Shown: in pieces, positions 8,741-17,717 of the stretch | Numbering within the stretch: the stretch's first letter is position 1 | Layout of the letters: every line of letters begins with the position of its first letter | DNA from: Chryseobacterium gregarium DSM 19109 | Lineage (GTDB): Bacteria; Bacteroidota; Bacteroidia; Flavobacteriales; Weeksellaceae | DNA: 64,000 bases | Direction of reading: 5' to 3' | Assembly: GCF_000430845.1 (NCBI RefSeq) | Contig: NZ_AUMU01000007.1 | Coordinates: forward strand, 1-64,000 | Made by a program: the position numbers and the translations under genes | The notes under the pieces: generated by a model | Told to the model about the DNA's origin: nothing | The model's database searches: none | The model's input: the letters and a program-made list of their open reading frames with translations, nothing else

Positions 8741-8769
8741 TTTTTAATAACATTTGGGGATATCTTTTT

Positions 8770-8799
8770 TTGCCGTTCGGTAAAAAAAGATTAAATTTG
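8770..8799 (+). promoter_or_regulatory. Bacteroidota-type promoter of secG
   Basis: TTG, 19 bases, then TAAATTTG: a full match to the flavobacterial consensus, 25 bp before the secG ATG at 8824. It rules out the longer in-frame start at 8728. Confidence 0.75.
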
Positions 8800-8823
8800 C
8801 CCATTCAAAAAGATATCAAATTA

Positions 8824-9171
8824 ATGGATTCTATATTTATACTATTGATGGTTCTTGTAATGATCGCGAGTATTTTACTGGTTATCATCGTTATGGCTCA
8901 AAATCCTAAAGGCGGAGGTCTTTCCAGTACTTTCGGAGGTGCTTCTTCAGCACAGTTCGGGGTACAGAGAACCAATGACTTCATGGAAAAAGCAACCTGG
9001 ACCTTAGGGGCAATCATCATTGTTCTTATTCTTTTAAGCGTAGTGATTACAGGTAAGCCATCAGCAGCTCCCGTTCCGGTACCGGCACAGAAAGAAGCTC
9101 CGGCTAAACAATCGGCAGCTCCGGCTTCTACCACTACACCGGCAGCTCAGACTCCCGCACCGATTAAATAA
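8824..9171 (+). CDS. secG: preprotein translocase subunit SecG
   Basis: A 115-residue inner-membrane protein of the SecYEG channel. The first helix (FILLMVLVMIASILLVIIVM) is followed by the family motif AQNPKGGGLSSTFGG, a cytoplasmic loop, and a second helix (LGAIIIVLILLSVVITG). The tail is Ala/Pro-rich low-complexity sequence (from about residue 79), as often seen in Bacteroidota SecG. The ATG at 8824 is chosen because a consensus promoter sits at 8770-8799 and the first helix then starts the protein. It is a single gene flanked by terminators on both sides. Confidence 0.95.
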   Translation: MDSIFILLMVLVMIASILLVIIVMAQNPKGGGLSSTFGGASSAQFGVQRTNDFMEKATWTLGAIIIVLILLSVVITGKPSAAPVPVPAQKEAPAKQSAAPASTTTPAAQTPAPIK

Positions 9172-9199
9172 GTAAGCAAATAATATTTTTACATACCCA

Positions 9200-9235
9200 A
9201 ATAAAAAGCAACTCAATGAGTTGCTTTTTATTTTA
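9200..9235. terminator. bidirectional terminator between secG and the convergent glycosyltransferase operon
   Basis: AAAAAGCAACTC-AAT-GAGTTGCTTTTT is a perfect 12-bp palindromic stem with A-rich and T-rich flanks. It can stop transcription from both directions and overlaps the last codons of the gene on the minus strand. Confidence 0.85.
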
Positions 9236-10066
9236 TTTCAGTTTAGATTTTTCAATCTTATATCTCAGATTCAGTCCGGCTTTTAACAATATATACTGCA
9301 GCGGCTGTGATCTTCTGTAGTATTTGTTTATAAAAATCTGCATAGCGCCGTAAAACCTTTGAAGATAAACCTCATCCTTAACCGTGCTCTCCCCTTTATG
9401 GTGAAGGATAGAAGCCTTGCCGTAATAAAAATTCGAATACCCGTTTTTTAATAAAGTATAGCAGAGATCCACATCTTCACCGTACATAAAATAGGTTTCA
9501 TCCAGACCGCCCACTGTATCATAGACCGCTTTTTTAATCAGTAAAAAAGCACCTGTAATGATCTCTACTTTGTCTACAGCCGTTTCATCAATATCATCCC
9601 TGTAATATGATTTTGAACTATTTTTTTTAAAATTGATAAATAATTTTTCGAAGGAATTAAACATATCCGGGACAGAACGTTTGCTTTCAGGAAGAAAATT
9701 CCCTTCTTTGTCATGCATCCTTACCCCAAGGCATCCGAAAGCAGGCTGAGAATCTGTAAAATGCAGGATTTCTTTCATATAAAAACCTTCAAGCTCCGTA
9801 TCCGGGTTTAAAATCAAAAGATATTCCCCGTTGGCCTTCTTTATAGCCTTATTATTTGCTTTTGCAAAACCGTCATTCGTTTTTGATGCTATAAAATGGA
9901 CATCCGGAAATTCCGGAACCAGATCTTTCCATGAAGAATCGGATGAAGCATTATCAATTACAATTACTTCATATTCAATACCTGTCATATATTTCTGAAC
10001 AGATAAAAGACAGCATCTGAGCAACTGAGTGACATTATAATTGACAATAATGATAGACAATCTCAT
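9233..10066 (-). CDS. family 2 glycosyltransferase (rhamnosyltransferase-like)
   Basis: A 277-residue cytoplasmic GT-A enzyme beginning MRLSIIIVNYNVTQLL. It has the nucleotide-sugar motifs VIDNASSDSS and ILNPDTEL (DxD-like) and the later MYGEDVDLCYTLLKNGY acceptor/ED motif typical of WbbL/RfbN-type transferases. It probably adds a sugar to a lipid-linked or surface glycan. It is the last gene of a leftward operon recR - GT - GT, with an 8-bp gap to the preceding transferase. Donor and acceptor cannot be deduced. Confidence 0.9.
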   Translation of the reverse strand: MRLSIIIVNYNVTQLLRCCLLSVQKYMTGIEYEVIVIDNASSDSSWKDLVPEFPDVHFIASKTNDGFAKANNKAIKKANGEYLLILNPDTELEGFYMKEILHFTDSQPAFGCLGVRMHDKEGNFLPESKRSVPDMFNSFEKLFINFKKNSSKSYYRDDIDETAVDKVEIITGAFLLIKKAVYDTVGGLDETYFMYGEDVDLCYTLLKNGYSNFYYGKASILHHKGESTVKDEVYLQRFYGAMQIFINKYYRRSQPLQYILLKAGLNLRYKIEKSKLK

Positions 10067-10074
10067 CTCCGGTT

Positions 10075-10890
10075 TTATAATACGTTTTTTTTAAAATTAA
10101 AGCCCCATGTCCTTACCAGCAAAAGTACATATTTTGCTTTGTAAAAAAGAGTAAGAAGAAAGTACTGACCCCATCCGATACGTTTTAAGGCATACATTTC
10201 CTTGATATTTCTCTGGAAGCCTTCTTCCATCAGATGAAGATTTGCAGACAAGCCTGAAACGCCGAATGTTCTTTTCCCTCCATCTGCAATCAATAGGCTT
10301 TCATCCAATATATACATTTTATTGTTCCTTGAAATTTTCATCCAGTAATTGAGATCTTCAGCATACCGCTGATCATCATTAAAATAGCCCGTATTGTCAA
10401 GAATTTTTCTTTTGAACAGCACTGTCGATGGCTGGGCTTCATTTCTCAGCAATAATTTCCCAAAGGTAATTTCAGCAAGATGATTTTTAACATGGTAAGG
10501 CAGAAGGATTCTGTTATCATTCCTTCTTGTAGCCAGAAAATCAATGGCAAAATCTTCATTTTCGAGATAGGCCAGCTGCCTTTCGGTCTTTAACGGCAGC
10601 CATTCATCATCGGCATCCAGTAAAGCAATGTATTTGCCTTTGGCGATTTTCAGACCGGCATTCCTGGCCCGGGAAACCCCTCCGTTCGATTGTTCAATCA
10701 GCTGAATGTTCATGTCCGAGTTCTCTATGATAAAATCCAAGACAACTTCTTTACCGGAATCGGTAGATCCGTCATTAATTACAATAACTTCAAATCTCTG
10801 CACGCCAACCGTTTGTGCTTTAACTGAATTTAAAGCGGCTGCTATCGTACTTTCTGCATTATATACCGGAATAATTATGGAAATCATCAA
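10075..10890 (-). CDS. family 2 glycosyltransferase
   Basis: A 271-residue GT-A glycosyltransferase starting MMISIIIPVYNAESTI. It has the UDP-sugar-binding motif VINDGSTDSG, SRARNAGLKIAKGKYIALLDADDEW (metal-binding DADD) and a downstream EDLNYWMKIS segment corresponding to the catalytic ED. The C-terminus has a hydrophobic stretch (YFLLTLFYKAKYVLLLV) that may sit at the membrane face. It follows recR by 17 bp and precedes the next GT2 gene by 8 bp, so the two transferases are very likely used together in a surface glycan. Confidence 0.9.
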   Translation of the reverse strand: MMISIIIPVYNAESTIAAALNSVKAQTVGVQRFEVIVINDGSTDSGKEVVLDFIIENSDMNIQLIEQSNGGVSRARNAGLKIAKGKYIALLDADDEWLPLKTERQLAYLENEDFAIDFLATRRNDNRILLPYHVKNHLAEITFGKLLLRNEAQPSTVLFKRKILDNTGYFNDDQRYAEDLNYWMKISRNNKMYILDESLLIADGGKRTFGVSGLSANLHLMEEGFQRNIKEMYALKRIGWGQYFLLTLFYKAKYVLLLVRTWGFNFKKNVL

Positions 10891-10907
10891 TATTTACAAA
10901 TAACTTA

Positions 10908-11519
10908 TCAGGAACCCTCACTGTAAGGCAACCTGTTCATAATAGACCTTCCCAGAGAAATTTCATCGGCATATTCCAGCTCGTCCCCTACCGAAATCCC
11001 TCTTGCAATACTGGAAAAATTCACTTTCAGACTTTTGAACTTTTTGTATATGTAATATGCGGTAGTATCTCCTTCCATCGTAGCGCTTAAAGCAAAAATT
11101 AATTCTTTTACCCTTCCTTCATTCAGTTTCTTCTCAATGCTCGGAATATTCAGCTGATTGGGGCCGACTCCATCCATCGGAGAAATCTTCCCGCCTAAAA
11201 TAAGATATTTTCCGTTGTATTTTCCGGTATTTTCAATGGCAATTACATCACGGACATCTTCCACAATACAGATCACTTCACTGTTCCTCTTCTCATTGCT
11301 GCAGATTTCACAGATTTCAAAATCGGAAAAATTATGGCATTCCTTACAGTACTTGATATCATTCACCAAACTAATCAGGGAATTTCCAAGACTCATTGCT
11401 CTGGAATTGGGTTGCTTTAATAAATGTAATGCTAAACGCAAGGCTGTTTTCCTGCCGATTCCAGGCAGTCCCGAAATTTCATCCACCGCTTTTGCCAATA
11501 CTTTACTTGGATAATCCAT
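10908..11519 (-). CDS. recR: recombination mediator protein RecR
   Basis: 203 residues, the standard RecR length. The order is an N-terminal helix-hairpin-helix (VDEISGLPGIGRKTALRLALHLL), a four-cysteine zinc finger (CKECHNFSDFEICEIC), a Toprim domain (ICIVEDVRDVIAIENTG, then LSATMEGDTTAYYI) and the C-terminal Walker-B-like GDELEYADEISLGRSI. RecR works with RecO and RecF to load RecA on gapped DNA. It heads a leftward operon with two glycosyltransferases, an unusual partner choice with no obvious functional link. Confidence 0.97.
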   Translation of the reverse strand: MDYPSKVLAKAVDEISGLPGIGRKTALRLALHLLKQPNSRAMSLGNSLISLVNDIKYCKECHNFSDFEICEICSNEKRNSEVICIVEDVRDVIAIENTGKYNGKYLILGGKISPMDGVGPNQLNIPSIEKKLNEGRVKELIFALSATMEGDTTAYYIYKKFKSLKVNFSSIARGISVGDELEYADEISLGRSIMNRLPYSEGS

Positions 11520-11728
11520 TACGCAAAAATAATAATTAAAGTTGTAAATAATGAATAGTCAACAGTCAATTTTGGAAGGATCAGCACTTAAACGCATAAG
11601 AAAATTAACATTTCCTGTTTTCAGCATTATTATCAGAGAACATACCTCATTATTCATCATCAACCATGCATAACTCTGAAAAAAACAGTTATCTTTGAGT
11701 ACTAAATATTAACTTGAAAATAAACTTA

Positions 11729-12334
11729 ATGGTACTTAACAATTTAAATTATCCGCTTGATTTTAAATTTAAAATCACCACCCTGGCGAGTGATTTCAAC
11801 ATTACAGATAAGAACGGCAACTACGTCGCTTACGTACGTCAGAAAATGTTCAAATTAAAAGAAGATGTTATTGTTTTCAATGATGAAAGCAAAACGAAGG
11901 AACTTTTTAGAATCCAGGCCAACCAGTGGATTGATTTTAACGCTTCCTATTCTATTAAAGATGCGATCAATACAAAAAATTTCGGCAGGCTGGCAAGAAA
12001 AGGAATGCGCTCTATCTGGAAATCGACCTATGATGTGCTGGATGTAGCTGATCAGCCCAAATTCACCATCACAGAAGACAATGCCTGGACTAAATTCCTT
12101 GACGGAATGGTGAGCGAAATTCCAATCATCGGTATGTTTACGGGATATTTTCTTAATCCGGCCTACACGGTAAGGGGAATAGATGGAAAGGAGTACTTTA
12201 AATTAAAAAAAATGCCTTCATTTTTCGGAAGAAGATTCCAGCTGGACAGGCTCATCGATATTGATGATGAGGAAGAAAGCTTAGTGATTCTTTCATTATT
12301 AATGATGACGCTTCTTGAAAGATCAAGAGGATAG
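11729..12334 (+). CDS. LURP-one/scramblase-like beta-barrel protein
   Basis: 201 residues from the ATG at 11729; the longer in-frame start at 11714 is only a TTG. The sequence alternates short strands with conserved Asp/Asn turns (FNITDKNGNYVAYVRQKMFKLKEDVIVFND). A second similar unit follows (FLNPAYTVRGIDGKEYFKLKKMPSFFGRRF), ending in an acidic DIDDEEESLVILSLLMM helix. This resembles the tubby-like fold of LURP-one-related and phospholipid-scramblase-related proteins. There is no signal peptide. Function in bacteria is unknown. A TATCTTTG -7 element at 11690-11697 fits the promoter. The gene is followed 21 bp later by a lipoprotein. Confidence 0.7.
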   Translation: MVLNNLNYPLDFKFKITTLASDFNITDKNGNYVAYVRQKMFKLKEDVIVFNDESKTKELFRIQANQWIDFNASYSIKDAINTKNFGRLARKGMRSIWKSTYDVLDVADQPKFTITEDNAWTKFLDGMVSEIPIIGMFTGYFLNPAYTVRGIDGKEYFKLKKMPSFFGRRFQLDRLIDIDDEEESLVILSLLMMTLLERSRG

Positions 12335-12355
12335 ATAATACCATATGCCACAACA

Positions 12356-12847
12356 ATGAAATATATAGTCATTTTCGCTTCAGCCTTGATGCTGGTTTCA
12401 TGTAAAAAAGAACAGCATACCGTTCAGAATACTAAACCTTCGGATTCTGTACATGCTGTTCAGGACAGTGTAAAAAGTGAAAAACCTTCCGGAAAAATCC
12501 TGGTGGAAAATTTTCCTTTTCCTAAGGAGATTAAAGAGTGTTCATGCTATTTTGCAAAAAACAGAGCAGACTTTGAAGCTGAAAAATACATTTATGCGGA
12601 TGATGCAGGCAAAACAGCCTATATGAAACTTAACGGTAAAAGACTGGCAATGAACCTGATCTCTTCCAGCGATATGGAATCCGGTGAAGAGCTGAGCAAA
12701 GAAATAGAAAACGGTGATTATAAAATCTCTGTAGAAGGCAAAAAAATAAAAGGCGAGGAAGCATTGTTGTTTGAAGGAACGCTCACCATCGAAAAACCGG
12801 ACGGCACGAAAGAAACCATACCCATCTACGGTGAATGCGGATGTTAG
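12356..12847 (+). CDS. hypothetical lipoprotein
   Basis: 163 residues with a lipoprotein signal (MKYIVIFASALMLVSC, lipobox LVSC, mature Cys16), followed by a charged Lys/Gln/Ser linker and a compact domain of about 110 residues. That domain begins ENFPFPKEIKECSCYFAKN and ends IPIYGECGC. Four cysteines near the domain ends (ECSCYF and ECGC) could form two disulphides. Spacing of 21 bp from the upstream LURP-one-like gene suggests co-transcription. No family is recognised. Confidence 0.75.
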   Translation: MKYIVIFASALMLVSCKKEQHTVQNTKPSDSVHAVQDSVKSEKPSGKILVENFPFPKEIKECSCYFAKNRADFEAEKYIYADDAGKTAYMKLNGKRLAMNLISSSDMESGEELSKEIENGDYKISVEGKKIKGEEALLFEGTLTIEKPDGTKETIPIYGECGC

Positions 12848-12902
12848 GCATTGCATTTATTTGCCGGATCAAAGATTAACTGAAATAGGTTGAACCATAA
12901 AA

Positions 12903-12933
12903 AGAATGCTTCCAGTTTATGGGAGCATTTTTA
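12903..12933 (+). terminator. terminator-like hairpin before pepD
   Basis: AATGCTTCC-AGTTTAT-GGGAGCATT forms a 9-bp stem with one wobble pair, followed by T-rich sequence. It would end the LURP-one/lipoprotein transcript. Confidence 0.65.
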
Positions 12934-12963
12934 ATTTCGTAATTTTGATAAAAATAAAATTTC

Positions 12964-14409
12964 ATGGAACTATCCACTATTGAACCACAGATCATCTGGA
13001 AAAATTTTTCCAGGCTGAATGCGGTTCCGAGACCCTCAAAAAAAGAAGAAAAAGTAATTGCCTTCATCAAAGAATTCGGTGAAAATTTAGGACTGGAAAC
13101 TACCATTGATGAAGTAGGGAACATCATCATCAAAAAACCGGCCACCGCAGGCATGGAAAACCGCAAATCCGTTGTATTGCAGTCCCATCTGGACATGGTT
13201 TGCCAGAAAAACAATGATGTCAATTTTGATTTTGAAACGGAAGGAATCAAAATGGAAATAGACGGCGACTGGGTAAAAGCAAAAGGCACCACTTTGGGAG
13301 CCGACAACGGTTTGGGAGTGGCTACGATCATGTCAATTCTGGAAAGCCATGATATTCCTCACCCTGATCTGGAAGCCCTTTTCACGATCGATGAAGAGAC
13401 CGGAATGACCGGTGCCTTGGGGTTGAAGCCGGGACAGTTAACCGGACAGATTCTTTTGAATCTTGATACCGAAGAAGACGATGAGATCGATATTGGCTGT
13501 GCAGGAGGAATTGATGTTACGATTACCCAAACCTATGAAAAAGAGGATGCTAAAGGACAGATTATAAGATTTGAAGTGAAAGGTCTTCAGGGAGGCCACT
13601 CGGGAATGGATATCCACAAAGGTTTCGGAAATGCCAATGTGATCCTGGGAAGATTACTTTACAAGGCTTTGGAAAAAGAAAATATCCAGTTGATTTCTAT
13701 TGACGGCGGCGGACTGAGAAATGCAATTCCGAGAGAAGGGATAGCGATAGCTTCCGTAAGAAATGCCAGTGAATTTATAGAAGAAATAACGGACGGGCTG
13801 AAAAAAGATATCTTAGAAGAATTTGCGACCGTAGAGCCTAATCTTCAGATTAATATAGAGAATTTCACATCTTCTGAGAAAGCAATTTCTGAAGCAGATT
13901 CAAAGAAAATTATTTTAACGCTGAAATCTCTTCACAACGGCGTTTACAGAATGAGCCCGGATGTAAAAGATCTGGTGGAATCATCAAATAACGTAGCACG
14001 GGTTGAATTAAAAGAGGGAAGCCTGAAAATTTTAAACCTTTCAAGGTCTTCCGTAGATTCCTCAAAAGATTCTGTGGCAGAGCAGTTGAAATCGGTAGCA
14101 GAATTAGCCGGAATGAATACGGAATTCAACGGTTCTTATCCAGGCTGGAAACCAAAGCCGGGTTCTGAGATCGTTCAGCTGATGGAAAAAATTTATACCG
14201 AAAAATTTACAGAAAAACCTCATGTAGTAGCGTGCCACGCCGGTCTGGAATGCGGAATTATCGGAGCCAATTATCCTGAAATGGAAATGGTAAGTTTCGG
14301 GCCGACCATCCGTGGTGCCCACTCTCCTGATGAGAAAGCCAATATTTCTTCTACCCAGAAATTCTGGAGCTTTACGAAAGAAATCTTAGCGAATATTCCT
14401 TTAAAATAA
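12964..14409 (+). CDS. pepD: aminoacyl-histidine dipeptidase (M20C)
   Basis: A 481-residue cytosolic di-zinc peptidase hydrolysing Xaa-His dipeptides such as carnosine. Metal and catalytic motifs in order are SHLDMVCQKN (first His/Asp), TTLGADNGLGVA (bridging Asp), TIDEETGMTGA (catalytic and metal-binding Glu pair), LNLDTEEDDEI and the late HAGLECGI/GPTIRGAHSPDE (last His ligand). The M20 dimerisation domain (about residues 200-380) includes GGHSGMDIHKGFGNAN. Length matches PepD. It is a single gene with a -7 element TAATTTTG at 12940-12947 just before the ATG. Confidence 0.95.
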   Translation: MELSTIEPQIIWKNFSRLNAVPRPSKKEEKVIAFIKEFGENLGLETTIDEVGNIIIKKPATAGMENRKSVVLQSHLDMVCQKNNDVNFDFETEGIKMEIDGDWVKAKGTTLGADNGLGVATIMSILESHDIPHPDLEALFTIDEETGMTGALGLKPGQLTGQILLNLDTEEDDEIDIGCAGGIDVTITQTYEKEDAKGQIIRFEVKGLQGGHSGMDIHKGFGNANVILGRLLYKALEKENIQLISIDGGGLRNAIPREGIAIASVRNASEFIEEITDGLKKDILEEFATVEPNLQINIENFTSSEKAISEADSKKIILTLKSLHNGVYRMSPDVKDLVESSNNVARVELKEGSLKILNLSRSSVDSSKDSVAEQLKSVAELAGMNTEFNGSYPGWKPKPGSEIVQLMEKIYTEKFTEKPHVVACHAGLECGIIGANYPEMEMVSFGPTIRGAHSPDEKANISSTQKFWSFTKEILANIPLK

Positions 14410-14429
14410 GAATATAAAGTCGTTATATT

Positions 14430-14470
14430 GAATATCCAAAGTCGTTTTGATTTTGGATATTCTTTTTAAT
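14430..14470 (+). terminator. terminator after pepD
   Basis: GAATATCCAAA and TTTGGATATTC form an 11-bp perfect stem with an 11-nt loop, followed by TTTTTAAT. Confidence 0.85.
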
Positions 14471-14540
14471 TAAACCATTAAGGATTAAGAATATTAAGCT
14501 TAATATCTTTATGATTCAAAAATAGATTAGATTTAAAATT

Positions 14541-15122
14541 ATGAAAAGTATCACTGTATTCTGCGGATCAAGTTTCGGATCTGATGAAATATATAAAGAG
14601 CAGGCAGCTTTACTTGGCCGGACCTTGGCAAAACAAAATATTCAATTGATTTATGGCGGCGCCAACGTCGGCCTGATGGGCACTGTGGCTGACGGAACCT
14701 TAAACGAAGGCGGAAAAGTGGTTGGAGTCCTTCCTCACTTTTTGCAATCCAAAGAAATTGCCCACAACCAACTGACAGAACTGATTCTGGTGGAAACTAT
14801 GCATGAAAGAAAAACCAGAATGAATGATCTGTGCGACGGCGTGATGGTTCTTCCCGGCGGCTATGGAACACTGGAAGAGTTTTTCGAAATGATTACCTGG
14901 GCACAGCTCGGACTTCATCAAAAACCAATCGGCATTTTGAATATTGACGGATTTTATGATGACCTGATTAAGCTGGTACAGACCATGGTGGATAAAGGGT
15001 TTTTGAAACAGATCAATCGGGATATGCTGCTGATCAGTGACAGCATTGATGAACTGTTGGAAATGATGAGAAATTATCAGGCTCCGACAGTTGGGAAGTG
15101 GATTTCGAAGGAGGAAGTTTAA
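14541..15122 (+). CDS. LOG-family Rossmann-fold protein (nucleoside 5'-monophosphate phosphoribohydrolase)
   Basis: 193 residues of the TIGR00730/LOG family. The Rossmann start SITVFCGSSFGSD and the signature PGGYGTLEEFFE are intact, with MHERKTRMNDLCD contributing the conserved Arg/Lys. Family members cleave cytokinin or purine nucleoside monophosphates to base plus ribose-5-phosphate; the true bacterial substrate is often uncertain. It is a single gene with terminators on both sides. The start fits the conserved N-terminal strand. Confidence 0.92.
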   Translation: MKSITVFCGSSFGSDEIYKEQAALLGRTLAKQNIQLIYGGANVGLMGTVADGTLNEGGKVVGVLPHFLQSKEIAHNQLTELILVETMHERKTRMNDLCDGVMVLPGGYGTLEEFFEMITWAQLGLHQKPIGILNIDGFYDDLIKLVQTMVDKGFLKQINRDMLLISDSIDELLEMMRNYQAPTVGKWISKEEV

Positions 15123-15151
15123 AAAAAAATTCTTAATTTAAAATGGAAATA

Positions 15152-15187
15152 GAAACTCCCGAAGAAAAATCTTCGGGAGTTTTTTAA
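15152..15187. terminator. bidirectional terminator
   Basis: AAACTCCCGAAGA-AAAA-TCTTCGGGAGTTT is a strong palindromic stem between convergent genes, with a run of T on the plus strand and A-rich sequence on the other side. Confidence 0.9.
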
Positions 15188-15207
15188 TATCGTTTAAATA
15201 AGAATTT

Positions 15208-15537
15208 CTAAGGATAAGGAGCTATTTCCACTTCAAGACCTTCCATTTCCGTAGCGATATGCAGCTGGCATCCCAGCCTGCTGTTTTCCTGTACATGGAA
15301 AGCTTCCCCCAGCATCGCGTCTTCTTCATCCCCCATCGGCTCAAGTCCCGGATCATTGATCACATAGACCTGACATGAAGCGCACATCGCCATTCCTCCG
15401 CACACTCCGATCGTCCCTTCTTCTGCCAATTCATACGAACGGATGATTTCCATTAAATTCATGGACATATCCGTTGGGGCAACAACATCGTGAGTGACTC
15501 CTTCCCTATCGGTGATTTTTATATTTATATCGTTCAT
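15208..15537 (-). CDS. 2Fe-2S ferredoxin (adrenodoxin type)
   Basis: 109 residues with the C-x5-C-x2-C-x34-C cluster ligand pattern: Cys46, Cys52, Cys55 and Cys90 (GVCGGMAMCASC, then LGCQLH). The C-x5-C spacing distinguishes adrenodoxin/putidaredoxin-type from plant-type ferredoxins. The protein is acidic, as expected for an electron carrier. The gene lies 65 bp downstream of a ferredoxin-NADP reductase on the same strand, so the pair forms a short NADPH-to-ferredoxin electron chain. The final electron acceptor (Fe-S assembly, a P450 or another oxygenase) is not encoded nearby. Confidence 0.93.
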   Translation of the reverse strand: MNDINIKITDREGVTHDVVAPTDMSMNLMEIIRSYELAEEGTIGVCGGMAMCASCQVYVINDPGLEPMGDEEDAMLGEAFHVQENSRLGCQLHIATEMEGLEVEIAPYP

Positions 15538-15602
15538 TCCTGCTGATGGTTTATTGTTGATGGCAGAGCCTGTTAGCTAAGGCACCGTAATCGGCAACAA
15601 AT

Positions 15603-16658
15603 TTAATCAATTTTTTTCACAACGGCTTTCTCCGCTTCCTTTCTGCTTCCGTCAAATCCGTCTACCCCGCTTACCGTTGTATATTTCAATACGAATTTTT
15701 TACCCGGGTTTAATCGGTTATACACACTCTGACACATCAAAGTAGCCTCATGGAACCCGCAGAGAATCAGTTTCAGTTTTCCCGGATAGGTATTGATATC
15801 CCCGATGGCATAGATTCCGTCAATATTGGTCTGGTAATCCAGCGCGTTATTGACAACAATTGCATTCTTTTCAATATTCAGTCCCCATTGAGCAATTTCG
15901 CCCAGTTTCGGAGTCAGACCGAATAGAGGAATGAAATAATCCGTTTCAATATCAAAAGCTTCCTGCCCGTCAATATTTATCGTAATGGCTTCTACTTTTC
16001 CGTCTCCTTTAATAGCTGTCACCTCAGCCGGCGTAATCAGTTTTATTTTTCCCTGGTCTTTCAGAGCCTGTACTTTTTCTACGGAATCCAAAGCGCCGCG
16101 GAATTCATTTCTTCTGTGGATCAGCGTTACTTCACTGGCTACATTGGAAAGGAAAACACTCCAGTCCAGCGCAGAATCGCCTCCTCCGGCAATTACCACT
16201 TTTTTATTCCTGAAATGCTCAGGTTCTTTTACAAAATATTCAAGACCCTTCTCTTCATAGTCTGCAATATTTTCCATGGTTGGTTTTCTAGGCTCAAAAG
16301 TTCCCAGGCCGCCGGCAATGGCGATGGCCTTACATCTATGAACCGTTCCTTTGTTGGTGACTACTTCAAACCATTCATCATCTACTTTAGTATAGGAAAC
16401 GGCCGTTTCGCCAAGGGTAAAGCCCGGCTGAAACTGCTTGATCTGTTCCATCAGATTATCTACCAGTTCACCTGCATTTACAGAAGGATACCCCGGAATA
16501 TCGAAAATAGGCTTTTTAGGATAAAGCTCAGCCAATTGTCCTCCCGGTTGCGGAAGAGCATCGATGATATGGCACTTCATTTTTAGTAAACCTGCTTCAA
16601 ATACGGCAAAAAGCCCGGTTGGACCTGCTCCTATGATCAATATATCGGTAGTTATCAT
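15603..16658 (-). CDS. ferredoxin--NADP(+) reductase, thioredoxin-reductase-like
   Basis: A 351-residue flavoprotein with FAD-binding GAGPTG (residues 10-15), an NADPH-binding GGGDSALDW, and the FAD-contacting GDINTYPGK near the C-terminus. The redox-active CxxC of thioredoxin reductase is absent, which places it with the TrxR-like ferredoxin reductases (YumC type). Its partner ferredoxin follows 65 bp downstream. A CAAATTTA at 16692-16699 (TAAATTTG on the minus strand) is a likely -7 element. Confidence 0.94.
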   Translation of the reverse strand: MITTDILIIGAGPTGLFAVFEAGLLKMKCHIIDALPQPGGQLAELYPKKPIFDIPGYPSVNAGELVDNLMEQIKQFQPGFTLGETAVSYTKVDDEWFEVVTNKGTVHRCKAIAIAGGLGTFEPRKPTMENIADYEEKGLEYFVKEPEHFRNKKVVIAGGGDSALDWSVFLSNVASEVTLIHRRNEFRGALDSVEKVQALKDQGKIKLITPAEVTAIKGDGKVEAITINIDGQEAFDIETDYFIPLFGLTPKLGEIAQWGLNIEKNAIVVNNALDYQTNIDGIYAIGDINTYPGKLKLILCGFHEATLMCQSVYNRLNPGKKFVLKYTTVSGVDGFDGSRKEAEKAVVKKID

Positions 16659-16814
16659 AATTATAACATAATTTAATTATACTTGTGGCTGCAAATTTAC
16701 TAATTTTAATGCGAAGCCTATTTAATTCAGTCTAAATAAAAAACTGAGATTTATCAAACCTTTCGCTTTTTTTCTAATCTAACCATGGGCAACCTTATGA
16801 TAAAAAATATAATT

Positions 16815-17585
16815 ATGAAGAAATTATTCAATGTATTAACACTCTTAATGTTCTTTCTCGGCTCGGGACAGATCAATACGATCGCAGATGGTGAATCCAT
16901 CACATTACGGATCCATTATGGGTTTCTGAATGCCGGAACAGCCAATCTGACAGCCAAGAAAACAACATATAGAAGCATACCCCATCTTTATGTTAGAGGA
17001 ACAGGACAGACTACTGGGGCGGTGAAAGCTTTTTTTAAGGTGGAGGATGTCTATGAAAGTTATATCAATATCAATACGGAACTTCCAAGCTATTATGTAA
17101 GAAATGTAAAGGAAGGAAGCTACCGCCAGCATCTGGAAACGGTTTTCAACCATAATAATAATACATTGATTTTAACCGATAAGAAAACTCCGGCAAATGG
17201 ATCAAAAGTCATCAAGTCCGTAAAAGGAGTTCAGGATATGCTGTCATGTTTTTATTATTTGAGAGGTAAAAGCCCCGCCGAGCTTAAAGTGGGAAATGTG
17301 ATCAATATGAACGTGTGGATTGATGATGAGATGTTTGCTTTTCAGCTTAAGGTAGCAGGAACCGAAAATCTGAGCACAAAGTTCGGTACCATAAACTGTT
17401 TAAAGATTATTCCGTCCGTAAAAAGCGGAAGGGTTTTTAAAGCAAAAGAAGGTGTCGTGATGTGGGTGTCTAATGACCTTAACCATATTCCGATGCTCCT
17501 GAAAGCAGAGCTGGCAGTCGGATCCTTAAAAGCCAGTATTGATGATTTTAAAAATGTAAAATACCCTTTAAAATTTATCAAATAA
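16815..17585 (+). CDS. DUF3108-family exported protein
   Basis: 256 residues from the ATG at 16815 (MKKLFNVLTLLMFFLGSGQ, a clean signal peptide). An in-frame ATG at 16785 would place ten extra residues before the signal. The mature part starts with the DUF3108 pattern ESITLRIHYGFLNAGTANL and runs through repeated strands to the closing DDFKNVKYPLKFIK. DUF3108 proteins are periplasmic beta-sandwich proteins of unknown role, often linked to envelope maintenance. It is a single gene divergent from the ferredoxin reductase. Confidence 0.85.
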   Translation: MKKLFNVLTLLMFFLGSGQINTIADGESITLRIHYGFLNAGTANLTAKKTTYRSIPHLYVRGTGQTTGAVKAFFKVEDVYESYININTELPSYYVRNVKEGSYRQHLETVFNHNNNTLILTDKKTPANGSKVIKSVKGVQDMLSCFYYLRGKSPAELKVGNVINMNVWIDDEMFAFQLKVAGTENLSTKFGTINCLKIIPSVKSGRVFKAKEGVVMWVSNDLNHIPMLLKAELAVGSLKASIDDFKNVKYPLKFIK

Positions 17586-17665
17586 GAGAGGGTGCTAATT
17601 TTTTGTTATAAAATATTTGTAGAACATCTATAGATATTTTATAATACAGCCATTAAAACAATTAA

Positions 17666-17697
17666 AAAATCCTGTAAAATTAATTTACAGGATTTAG
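17666..17697. terminator. bidirectional terminator between DUF3108 gene and pheS
   Basis: AAATCCTGTAAA-ATTAA-TTTACAGGATTT is a 12-bp perfect stem placed between convergent genes. Confidence 0.85.
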
Positions 17698-17717
17698 AAT
17701 TTATTTGATGTAATTGT

